Below are positions 34,470 to 41,933 of a stretch of DNA of 64,000 nt, one piece after another (position 1 is the stretch's first letter; each line of letters starts with the position of its first letter). The notes below the pieces were generated by a model. It had not been told where the DNA came from and searched no databases. It saw only the letters and a program-made list of their open reading frames with translations. Location of the stretch: NCBI RefSeq assembly GCF_001186155.3, contig NZ_CP016540.2:2830001-2894000 (forward strand). Reading direction: 5' to 3'. The stretch is from Planococcus versutus (GTDB lineage Bacteria; Bacillota; Bacilli; Bacillales_A; Planococcaceae). A program made the position numbers and the translations under genes.

Positions 34470-35276
34470 TTACTTATTGATTTCTTCAATTTTATTGTTT
34501 TCTGTTTTTGCAATAAAGTTTAATGCTCTTTCAATTGTCGAAAATGTAACTAACCCGCTGTTCCAATCTAAGTCTTTAGCAAATTGCTGTGCTGCTTTTA
34601 CTGAAATGCCTGTCACGTATAAGTGACTGCCCATAATCCGCAGGGCATCGTAAATTTGTCTAAACCAAAAAAGCGGAGATTTTTCATTCCAAGACAATCC
34701 AGTAATATCAATAATCACATATTCAATGCGATGTTTTTGAACATATTCACAAATTTTCACTTTTAACGTTTCAAAACGATGAAAATCCATTGTGCCAACT
34801 AGTGCAACTGTTGCCACGTTTTCTTGTACAGATAAAATAGGCAACATCAACTTTTCAATCTCATCTTCGTTAGCGATAAGTTCTTGCTGTTGAGTGTGCT
34901 CTAACGTAACGTCTGTTTGTGTTCCAATAAAATACAGCTTACCTTCAATTCGAATCGGTTCAATAGCAAGACGGTTCCAAAATGGTGAACCATCTTTATG
35001 GTAGTTTTTTAAAGTCACAACAACTTTTTCTTCTTTAGCAATAGCTTCTCTAATTTTATCAATATCAGCTTTTACTGTATCTGGTCCTTGAAGAAAACGA
35101 CAATTACGCCCAATCATTTCTTCTCTTGTATAACCACACATCTCAACAAGTGTATTATTTGTATAAATAATCGGGTTATCCGGTTGCGACGGATCTGTCA
35201 CAATCGTGCCTACTTTGCTGCCATCTAGCATAGCTTCCAACAAAGTCACTTGGATGTCCTGATTTAGCTTTCTCAA
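34470..35276 (-). CDS. ytvA: YtvA-like blue-light receptor (LOV-STAS)
   Basis: About 268 residues. The N-terminal PAS/LOV domain contains GRNCRFLQGPD with the flavin-adduct Cys, preceded by NTLVEMCGYTREEM and followed by FWNRLAIEPI and YFIGTQTDVT, all LOV landmarks that bind FMN. A linker leads to a C-terminal STAS domain (VIIDITGLSWNEKSPLF, LYVTGISVKAAQQF). In Bacillus subtilis YtvA sits in the stressosome and turns on SigmaB in blue light. The frame begins with GTG 35285, but TTG 35276 has AAAGAGG at better spacing. A SigmaB-like promoter precedes it. Confidence 0.9.
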   Translation of the reverse strand: MRKLNQDIQVTLLEAMLDGSKVGTIVTDPSQPDNPIIYTNNTLVEMCGYTREEMIGRNCRFLQGPDTVKADIDKIREAIAKEEKVVVTLKNYHKDGSPFWNRLAIEPIRIEGKLYFIGTQTDVTLEHTQQQELIANEDEIEKLMLPILSVQENVATVALVGTMDFHRFETLKVKICEYVQKHRIEYVIIDITGLSWNEKSPLFWFRQIYDALRIMGSHLYVTGISVKAAQQFAKDLDWNSGLVTFSTIERALNFIAKTENNKIEEINK

Positions 35277-35322
35277 GTGATGCACCTCTTTCTTTTAGCT
35301 TCTATTATACGATAATTCTAGC

Positions 35323-35348
35323 ATACCCATGAACTCAACTCCAAAAAC
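35323..35348 (-). promoter_or_regulatory. SigmaB-like promoter of the ytvA-like gene
   Basis: On the minus strand GTTTTT (35348-35343), 14-bp spacer, GGGTAT (35328-35323), a perfect SigmaB -10. A TATAAT lies just downstream and may be a second, SigmaA start. Confidence 0.5.
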
Positions 35349-35363
35349 TCCTCTGTCCGTCAC

Positions 35364-35388
35364 GTTTCAGGATGTTGTTACAGGGTAA
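35364..35388 (+). promoter_or_regulatory. SigmaB-like promoter of the PfpI-like gene
   Basis: GTTTCA (35364-35369), 13-bp spacer, GGGTAA (35383-35388), overlapping the inverted repeat at 35373-35399. Confidence 0.5.
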
Positions 35389-35399
35389 CTGTAACAACA
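35373..35399. repeat. Perfect 11-bp inverted repeat upstream of the PfpI-like gene
   Basis: TGTTGTTACAG and CTGTAACAACA flank GGTAA. The left arm lies in the spacer and the loop in the -10 of a SigmaB-like promoter, so a repressor or activator site is plausible. Confidence 0.65.
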
Positions 35400-35430
35400 A
35401 AGGAACTTTTTAAAACAGGAGGCAGATAAC

Positions 35431-36135
35431 ATGGCAAAAGTATTAGCAGTACTATCAAGTGGTTATACAAACGAAGAACATAATTACGTGACAGGTTGGT
35501 GGGCAGAAGAACTGTTTGCACCTTCTTTAGAGCTTGAGAAAAAGGGACATATGGTTGAACTTGCTTCTATTGACGGAGGCAAACCAGTTGTTGATCCAAT
35601 AAGTTTGAGCAAAGAGGCTGACCCTACCGGTATTTATCAAAAACAATACGATTCAGGTATTGCAGATAAAACAACAGCGATCGTTAATGTCAAAGCTAGC
35701 GACTACGACGCGATTATGATTGTTGGTGGACATGGAGCTATGTTCGATTTGGCACATAATGAAGACTTGCATGCCGTAATCAATGTCGTTTATGAACTAG
35801 GCGGCATTGTCTCGGCAGTTTGTCACGGACCCGCACCACTCCTTTACACAAAAACTAAAGAAGGTCGTACTTTACTTGAAGGTCTGAAAGTAACTGGTTA
35901 TCCAAATGATAAAGAACCAAAAGAAGTTATCGATTTACTTCCATTTAGTTTAGAAGACGAACTAAGTAAAATTGGAAACTATCACGAAGAAAAAGATCAT
36001 GATGCTTATGTAGTCTGGGGAAACAAACAAATTTTGACAGGACGCGATCCACAATCTGCTGAGCTTTTTGGTCGTGAACTAGCTAAAAAATTAACCGAAC
36101 GTGAGTTGCAAGCAGAAGAAAAAGGTATGGATTAA
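35431..36135 (+). CDS. Type 1 glutamine amidotransferase-like DJ-1/PfpI protein (Hsp31 type)
   Basis: A 234-residue class I amidotransferase fold. The nucleophile elbow is SAVCHGPAPLLY, with the acidic partner near WWAEELFAPSLEL and the His in MIVGGHGAMFDLAH. This matches Hsp31-like chaperone/glyoxalase III proteins. It would handle methylglyoxal or damaged proteins during stress, but the exact activity is uncertain. AGGAGG precedes the ATG. It is divergent from the ytvA-like gene. Confidence 0.88.
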   Translation: MAKVLAVLSSGYTNEEHNYVTGWWAEELFAPSLELEKKGHMVELASIDGGKPVVDPISLSKEADPTGIYQKQYDSGIADKTTAIVNVKASDYDAIMIVGGHGAMFDLAHNEDLHAVINVVYELGGIVSAVCHGPAPLLYTKTKEGRTLLEGLKVTGYPNDKEPKEVIDLLPFSLEDELSKIGNYHEEKDHDAYVVWGNKQILTGRDPQSAELFGRELAKKLTERELQAEEKGMD

Positions 36136-36189
36136 GTTTATAAATAAAAGGGTACTTAAAAACATCAGCAAGTATGAGGAGGCAATGAT

Positions 36190-36393
36190 ATGAGTGAAAA
36201 TGAGAAAAAAGATTATGTAGAAGCAACTGAAACAGAAGCTAAGGATCGACCAAATGACCAGAAACAAGGAATCCAAGAGCCGCGAGTAAAAGGATACAAT
36301 CCTTTGCAAATTGGATTTGTTGTCTTTGTTGTTTTGATTCTTATTCTTGTTGCTTTTGGCATTGGAACAGATTGGTTTGGTATTCTTAACTGA
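36190..36393 (+). CDS. Small single-pass membrane protein
   Basis: A 67-residue protein: 40 charged, polar residues, then one hydrophobic helix (IGFVVFVVLILILVAFGI) and a short WFGILN tail. AGGAGGC is at good spacing and a terminator follows, so it is very likely expressed. I recognise no family. It lies 54 bp after the PfpI-like gene in the same direction and may be part of that stress transcript. Confidence 0.75.
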   Translation: MSENEKKDYVEATETEAKDRPNDQKQGIQEPRVKGYNPLQIGFVVFVVLILILVAFGIGTDWFGILN

Positions 36394-36417
36394 CTTTTCT
36401 CTCTCACAAATCCACAT

Positions 36418-36450
36418 AAAAAAGACGTCCTAAAATTAGGACGTCTTTTT
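36418..36450. terminator. Bidirectional terminator
   Basis: AAAAAGACGTCCTAA pairs with TTAGGACGTCTTTTT. It serves the small membrane protein gene (plus) and htrA (minus). Confidence 0.9.
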
Positions 36451-36453
36451 ACC

Positions 36454-37647
36454 TTATTTATTTTCACTTAATACGAGTTCGAAGTTTTGAAGCTCTCCGT
36501 TCCGATATGCTTTCACGTCTAAAGTATCGCCAACTTTTGTCTCATTGTATAAATACTGACGAAGCTCTAGAACAGAACGTACCGGTTTTCCATCTAATTC
36601 AACAATCACATCATACGCTTCCATTCCTGCTTGTGCTGCTCCTGAATCATCAGCTACTGTTTGAACAACAATTCCATCTTCCACATCTGTAGGCAAGTTG
36701 AGTTGGCTACTGCGGTATTGTGCTGGGACTTCGGCCAAGTCTAAAATGGCAATACCCATAGATGGACGGTGCACAGCACCTTCTGCTTCTAGGTCTGAAA
36801 TAACTGGAATTGCAGTATTGATCGGAATCGCTAATCCAATTCCTTCTACTGCTTCTTGAGAAATTTTCATGGAATTAATACCAATCAACTGTCCTTGTGC
36901 ATTGATCAATGCGCCTCCACTATTTCCAGGGCTGATAGCAGCATCGGTTTGGAGAACTTCAGACTGCCAATCTTCTGTTCCATCCTGGTTAATATCAAGC
37001 GGTACTAAACGCTCAGTTCCTGAAATAACGCCAGTCGTTACGGATCCTGAAAACTGTAGACCAAGTGGATTACCAATTGCGATCACGGGTTCTCCTGCTT
37101 GCAATACCGAAGAATCTCCGAATTCCGCAACGGTTTCAATATTTTCTCCCGCTACCTTTAAAACCGCTAAATCGGTCCAAATATCTGTTCCAAGTACTTC
37201 GGCATCAAGTTCAGTTCCATCTTCTAAAGTAACCATAACATCTTGTGCTCCTTCAACTACATGGTTATTAGTAACGATGTAGGCCATTTCGCCGTCTTTC
37301 TTATAAATAACACCTGACCCTACCCCTGCTTCTTTCGACTCTGCTTTCTGACTCGTTTGTGAAGCAAATGGATTTTGTTGTGCTACTTGTAAATTGGTAA
37401 CTCCAACAACAGCACCAGAAGTTTCTTCTACAATTTCTGTTACATCTGAAGTGACGACTGTCGAACTCGTTTGTAATCCACTAACTCCCTGATTGTGTGA
37501 TGTTGCTGCAACACTCTCAATTTCTCCATCTGTTACACTTGGTAAAATTACACCTACCAATAAGGCACCTGCAATCAATCCTGTAAAGCTAGAAGCAAAG
37601 TATCCTTTTTTACTCTTTTCTGATTTTGACGAATTATAATACCCCAT
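36454..37647 (-). CDS. htrA: HtrA/DegP-type membrane serine protease
   Basis: A 397-residue S1C protease. A single N-terminal membrane helix (about residues 19-36) follows a short cytoplasmic tail. The catalytic triad is His129 (NNHVVEGA), Asp159 (WTDLAVLKV) and Ser243 (SPGNSGGALIN). A PDZ domain fills about residues 290-395. The protease removes misfolded proteins outside the membrane. It follows the PrsA-like gene by 13 bases, so a foldase and a protease are made together. The two-component genes upstream could control it, as CssRS does in Bacillus, but that is inference. Confidence 0.94.
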   Translation of the reverse strand: MGYYNSSKSEKSKKGYFASSFTGLIAGALLVGVILPSVTDGEIESVAATSHNQGVSGLQTSSTVVTSDVTEIVEETSGAVVGVTNLQVAQQNPFASQTSQKAESKEAGVGSGVIYKKDGEMAYIVTNNHVVEGAQDVMVTLEDGTELDAEVLGTDIWTDLAVLKVAGENIETVAEFGDSSVLQAGEPVIAIGNPLGLQFSGSVTTGVISGTERLVPLDINQDGTEDWQSEVLQTDAAISPGNSGGALINAQGQLIGINSMKISQEAVEGIGLAIPINTAIPVISDLEAEGAVHRPSMGIAILDLAEVPAQYRSSQLNLPTDVEDGIVVQTVADDSGAAQAGMEAYDVIVELDGKPVRSVLELRQYLYNETKVGDTLDVKAYRNGELQNFELVLSENK

Positions 37648-37660
37648 TTTTATACACTCC

Positions 37661-38527
37661 CTATTCTGTCAACTTATTGACAATTTTGTATGACTCGGTT
37701 TTTTCTGCTAACCATTCAGCGTATTTTGTACTTAATGCTTCATCAAATAAAATTTTGTTAATTTCTTCTTTACTGTTTGCTAAAGTAGCTTTAGCTGCCT
37801 CTGTTTTATTAGTTACTTGAATGATATGAAAACCGAAATCTGTTTTTACAGGCTCACTGATTTCATCTGCTTTCATACTAAATGCAGCTTCTTCAAATTC
37901 CGGCGCCATTTCACCTATACCAAATTCACCCAATGCTCCACCATTTTCAGCATTACTTGTGTCTGTCGAATATTCGGCTGCTAGTTTGGCAAAGTCGCCA
38001 CCCTCGTCCAATTTTGCTTTTACTTTGTCTGCTTGCTCTTGTGTTTCAACTACTATATGATTTGCTTCTACTGTTGAAGCTTGTTCGAATGTTGCTTTGT
38101 TGTCTTCGAAATAAGTACTGATTTGCTCATCTGTTATGTTGATCTCTGGTCCGACTATTTTTTCAACTTTTAAATACGTTTTTATTTCGTCTTTTAAACT
38201 TTCGACTGTCATGCCACTAGCTGCGAGAGTTTCTTTTAAAGCTTCCGTCCCACCGTAATTTTCTTCGTATACAGTCAGTTCTGCATCGACTTCTTCCTGC
38301 GTTACTTTAACGTCAGCTTGATCGGCTTCTTGGTTGACCACTTCGTTGGAAATCATCATATCCAGTGTCGCTGCTCCAGAAGACGCCACTAGTTTTTCAT
38401 ATAAAGCATCTTTTGTTATTTCTTTATCTCCTACTGTAGCTACTGTTTCATCGCCATTAAAAGCAGCCAATATAAAAATAGCGGTTGCCGCTAATGCACC
38501 AATCGAAATATAGATTATTTTCTTCAT
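37661..38527 (-). CDS. PrsA-like peptidyl-prolyl isomerase (parvulin foldase)
   Basis: About 288 residues. An N-terminal hydrophobic segment (IYISIGALAATAIFILAAF) is followed by a SurA-N-like helical region and a parvulin domain (about 145-240) with VEANHIVVETQEQAD, EYSTDTSNAENGGALGEFG and DFGFHIIQVT. Classical PrsA is a lipoprotein, but no lipobox Cys follows this signal, so the protein is probably anchored by the uncleaved helix or released. ATG 38527 has AAAGAGG at good spacing; an ATG two codons upstream is too close. It leads an operon with htrA. Confidence 0.88.
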   Translation of the reverse strand: MKKIIYISIGALAATAIFILAAFNGDETVATVGDKEITKDALYEKLVASSGAATLDMMISNEVVNQEADQADVKVTQEEVDAELTVYEENYGGTEALKETLAASGMTVESLKDEIKTYLKVEKIVGPEINITDEQISTYFEDNKATFEQASTVEANHIVVETQEQADKVKAKLDEGGDFAKLAAEYSTDTSNAENGGALGEFGIGEMAPEFEEAAFSMKADEISEPVKTDFGFHIIQVTNKTEAAKATLANSKEEINKILFDEALSTKYAEWLAEKTESYKIVNKLTE

Positions 38528-38624
38528 AGTCATTACCTCTTTTCCTATTCGTTAGTCATAGCATACCAAGCAATTATGAATAAACTATGACTAGAGTTTT
38601 AACAAAGATGCAACGTTTTCTATA

Positions 38625-38664
38625 TAAAAAATGAGCTGGGAATGATATCCCTAGCTCATTTTTT
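38625..38664 (-). terminator. Terminator of the two-component operon
   Basis: AAAAATGAGCT / AGCTCATTTTTT arms with inner GGGA/TCCC pairing, overlapping the stop codon of the histidine kinase gene and ending in T on the minus strand. Confidence 0.85.
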
Positions 38665-40059
38665 GTGTGGCAATTGAATAGCAAATTTCGTTCCTTGACC
38701 TTTTTGACTTTCAACATGTATTTCCCCATCGTGGAGTGTGACTAATTGTTTAACAATGGATAAGCCAAGTCCAAACTGCCCACTGCCACGCGACAAGTCC
38801 GCTTTGTAAAAGCGTCGCCAGACGAGATCCATTTCTTCTACATCAATTCCAGCTCCATCGTCTACTATTGTGATTTCCATCTGGTTTTGTTTAGAATGCG
38901 TCGAGATTGTAATCGTGCCATTGTCAGTAAATTGAATGGCATTTTTGACGATATTCATCAAAATTTGAATCAAGCGATCCATATCTCCGTAAATCATATC
39001 TCCTGGGTTTGTCCGAATGATAATTTGGTCGCCTTTTTCTTTTGCTTGCAAATAAAGCTGTTCTTGAATAATCTCCAAAAGTTCATCCGCTTCGATTTCT
39101 TCTTTTGTCAACGTTACTTGATTGGATCTAATTTTTTCGTAATCTAAGTTTTCATTCACTAAACGCATAAGTCGTTTTGTTTCTTCACTTGCTAAGCGAA
39201 TGCCTTTTTCTCGCTGATCTTCTTCAATCATGTTATTTCGCAGACCTTCCATAATTCCTGCAATGGTTGTTAACGGCGTTCGCATCTCATGTGAAACGTC
39301 TGCCATGAATTGACGACGCCGATTTTCAAGTCGATCAATTTCTTCATTTGATTGCTGAAGCTTGACTGCCATTTTATTAAAGTCATGTGCCAAATCACCA
39401 AATTCATCAAAATTCGATTCCGGCAAATTCACATCGTAATGGCCTTCGCTAATCATCGAAGTTGCTTTTCGCATATGTTCGATTCGGCTAACATGCAATT
39501 TTGACAATCCTAAACTTAGGAGCAGTGCTATGGCCAGCGCAATTAAAATCGTTGTAACCAAGGTTTTGTTTAACTCGGCAATCATTTCGCTTACACCACT
39601 AATCGGCGAAGCCAGTAGAACCCCACCAGCCAATTGACCATTTTCAAAATACGGCATCGCCACAAATGTCACAGACAATTCAAAACGCTCAACATCGCGA
39701 TTAACAATCAACGTCTCGCCTCGTTCGATCACATTCCATTCTTCTGTTGTCAGTTCCACAGGTGGAAAAGAACCTGATACAGGATATAAAATACGACTTT
39801 CTTGATCAAAGACGATAAAACTGATATTTTGCGCTTTCAAGATGGAGACAAAGGATTGCAAATCTTTTCCTGGACGTGTGTGTTCGAGCTCTTTAATAAT
39901 TTGGCTACCGTATGCTTCAAGTTCTTCTGCTTTTTCATTGTAGGCAAAGTCATCAACATAACGGACGAATAAAATACTCAAAATCAAAAAAGCAATTAAC
40001 AATATACTCATATGACTGGCAATTAGCTGATAAAAATACTTAATCCGCGTGTTCTTCAA
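38656..40059 (-). CDS. Sensor histidine kinase
   Basis: About 467 residues. Two membrane helices enclose an extracytoplasmic sensor loop of about 130 residues, followed by a HAMP domain, the H-box FMADVSHEMRTPLTT with the phospho-acceptor His, and a complete ATPase domain (NIVKNAIQF, VDDGAGID, GLGLSIV). The coding frame is open 16 codons further up; TTG 40059, with GGGGAG upstream and a 20-base overlap with the regulator gene, is the best start. Its signal is unknown; neighbouring htrA and the foldase gene suggest envelope stress. Confidence 0.88.
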   Translation of the reverse strand: MKNTRIKYFYQLIASHMSILLIAFLILSILFVRYVDDFAYNEKAEELEAYGSQIIKELEHTRPGKDLQSFVSILKAQNISFIVFDQESRILYPVSGSFPPVELTTEEWNVIERGETLIVNRDVERFELSVTFVAMPYFENGQLAGGVLLASPISGVSEMIAELNKTLVTTILIALAIALLLSLGLSKLHVSRIEHMRKATSMISEGHYDVNLPESNFDEFGDLAHDFNKMAVKLQQSNEEIDRLENRRRQFMADVSHEMRTPLTTIAGIMEGLRNNMIEEDQREKGIRLASEETKRLMRLVNENLDYEKIRSNQVTLTKEEIEADELLEIIQEQLYLQAKEKGDQIIIRTNPGDMIYGDMDRLIQILMNIVKNAIQFTDNGTITISTHSKQNQMEITIVDDGAGIDVEEMDLVWRRFYKADLSRGSGQFGLGLSIVKQLVTLHDGEIHVESQKGQGTKFAIQLPHKK

Positions 40060-40720
40060 ATTTATAGCCAACTCCCCATACTGTATGGAACAGCTTGTCC
40101 CCGTCATTTATTTTTTTACGCAAGCGTTTTATGTGAACATCAACCGTTCGTTCATCCCCATAAAACTGATAACCCCAAACTTGTTCTAATAATTGTTCGC
40201 GGCTGAACACTTGCTTTGGATGTTGCAGAAAAAATACTAGTAAATCAAATTCTTTAGGTGTCAGGCTATCCACTTCTTGACCATCTTTTAAAATATCACG
40301 TGTTTCTTTATTGACTGTAAAATAAACGGTTTGAATCAAATCGGACACTGGTTCTATTTTCTGTGTGCGACGTGTGACAGCTTTAATACGCGCCATTAAG
40401 GTTAATGGACTAAATGGTTTTGTCACATAGTCATCTGCCCCCATTTCAAATCCAATGACTTGATCGGATTCACTATCTTTTGCAGTCAGCATAATGATTG
40501 GGACAGAACTTCCTTCTTCTCGAATTTTTCGACACAGCGCAATGCCATCCATCCCCGGAAGCATCCAGTCTAAAATGAGCAAATCGTATTCGCCTGCTTT
40601 GTATTTCCGGTAACCTTCTAACCCATCTGCTGCAAAGTCTCCGGTAATCCCTTCTTTTGAAAAAAACAGTTCTAGCATCGAACTGACACTTGGATTGTCT
40701 TCTACTACCAATATTTTCAT
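40040..40720 (-). CDS. OmpR-family response regulator
   Basis: A 226-residue regulator. The receiver domain has acidic residues VVEDNP, the phospho-acceptor Asp51 (LILDWMLPG), Thr in MLTAKD and Lys in VTKPFSP. The C-terminal winged helix contains LTPKEFDLLVFFLQHP and VDVHIKRLRKKI. It is preceded by GGAGGTGC and overlaps the kinase gene. Target genes are not stated by the sequence. Confidence 0.93.
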   Translation of the reverse strand: MKILVVEDNPSVSSMLELFFSKEGITGDFAADGLEGYRKYKAGEYDLLILDWMLPGMDGIALCRKIREEGSSVPIIMLTAKDSESDQVIGFEMGADDYVTKPFSPLTLMARIKAVTRRTQKIEPVSDLIQTVYFTVNKETRDILKDGQEVDSLTPKEFDLLVFFLQHPKQVFSREQLLEQVWGYQFYGDERTVDVHIKRLRKKINDGDKLFHTVWGVGYKFEEHAD

Positions 40721-40784
40721 CCCGCACCTCCGGTTATCTTTCTCTTAAAGTTAAATGACAAATTCAAATGAAGCAAGAAAATTG

Positions 40785-40835
40785 AAAAAACTGCTCTAGA
40801 GGTCATTAACATGACGTTCGAGAACAGTCTTTTTG
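40785..40835 (-). terminator. Terminator of the GTPase gene
   Basis: Imperfect nested hairpin on the minus strand (ACTGTTCT with AGAGCAGT outside, GTCAT with ATGAC inside) followed by six T. Confidence 0.6.
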
Positions 40836-40842
40836 TTTCTTT

Positions 40843-41889
40843 TTAGCCTTGATCAAGCTTTTTTTCACGGTTTTTTAGTTTCACAAACAAGGCACCGATC
40901 ATATCGTAGTCAATATCGATGTTGTTTTCATAGGCATACTTCACGCCATAGCCGAGTGCTAACGTCATAGATGATGCTACGGTTCCTCCGATAACAGATC
41001 CTGCTCCCGGAATGAATTTCAGAGCTTGGCGATAAATTGTGTGACCAATGGTTTGTGTCGCAGTGACAACAATCATATCTTTCGCTGCTTTTTTAGTTAA
41101 GGGCTTATCGTAAAGGTTTGATAATTTGATGATCAATCCGACTTGCAAGGTTGTCAATGGCAATACGTCAGAGCCTGGAATTGGTGAAGCTCCAATGATA
41201 CCTGCTGAAACACCAGCTCCAATGATCCAGCGATTTGCAGCGGTAGATTTTCCTTTCATGCTTTTGGCGAAGAGTATGTCTTTACCCTTCTTTTCGAGCA
41301 AAAAAAGAATTTCCTTCTTTAACGTTTCCAAGTTTTCTTCTGTTTTTGAAGAAATCGGAATTACTTTGTATTTATTCGCCGTATGATCTTGAATAAACTT
41401 AACAATCGATGGGATGTTTTCAGCGGCATCAATTTTATTTAAGACAATCAAAATGTCTTTATTGTGCTTTTCAATTTCGTTGAATTTTTCTTTTTCGCTT
41501 TCTGAAAACACCGTGCCTGCTGCGTTTAAGAAAAATAAAATCACATCAGATTTCTGAACAAATTCCAGTGTTTTTTTAGGGTTTTCGTCATTTGGATCAT
41601 TTAATCCAGGAGTGTCCATAAATTTGATATTTTCGAGGCCTTTAATGTTATAAGGGTCTACGCTAACTGTTTCTCCTGGCATCGGGTTAGTACTAGCAAT
41701 GTCTTCACCGATGATTTTGTTGATGGTAGAAGATTTCCCTGCATTTACTTCTCCAATTAACGAAATTAACAAGTCTTGCTCAAGTGTATCGTTCACTTTC
41801 TTCATCTCATTTTCAAACATTTCATCCATTGCTTGTATTACTTCTTTTTCAAATTCCCTTACCATAGACTGTTTCTCTCCTTTATCCAT
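40843..41889 (-). CDS. Dynamin/Era-like GTPase with DUF697-type C-terminus
   Basis: A 348-residue GTPase. G1 is GEVNAGKSSTINK, G3 is DTPGLNDPND and G4 is VLNKIDA. After about residue 210 the protein becomes hydrophobic and Gly-rich (GAGVSAGIIGASPIPGSDVLPL, and FIPGAGSVIGGTVASS), a DUF697-like pattern that probably contacts membranes. Its role is unknown. The gene lies 44 bases after an LTA synthase-like gene and is likely cotranscribed, hinting at envelope stress or membrane remodelling. Confidence 0.85.
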   Translation of the reverse strand: MDKGEKQSMVREFEKEVIQAMDEMFENEMKKVNDTLEQDLLISLIGEVNAGKSSTINKIIGEDIASTNPMPGETVSVDPYNIKGLENIKFMDTPGLNDPNDENPKKTLEFVQKSDVILFFLNAAGTVFSESEKEKFNEIEKHNKDILIVLNKIDAAENIPSIVKFIQDHTANKYKVIPISSKTEENLETLKKEILFLLEKKGKDILFAKSMKGKSTAANRWIIGAGVSAGIIGASPIPGSDVLPLTTLQVGLIIKLSNLYDKPLTKKAAKDMIVVTATQTIGHTIYRQALKFIPGAGSVIGGTVASSMTLALGYGVKYAYENNIDIDYDMIGALFVKLKNREKKLDQG

Positions 41890-41933
41890 ACTTACTAATC
41901 ACTTTAACAGCTTTTGTTTAAGTATAACGGTTA

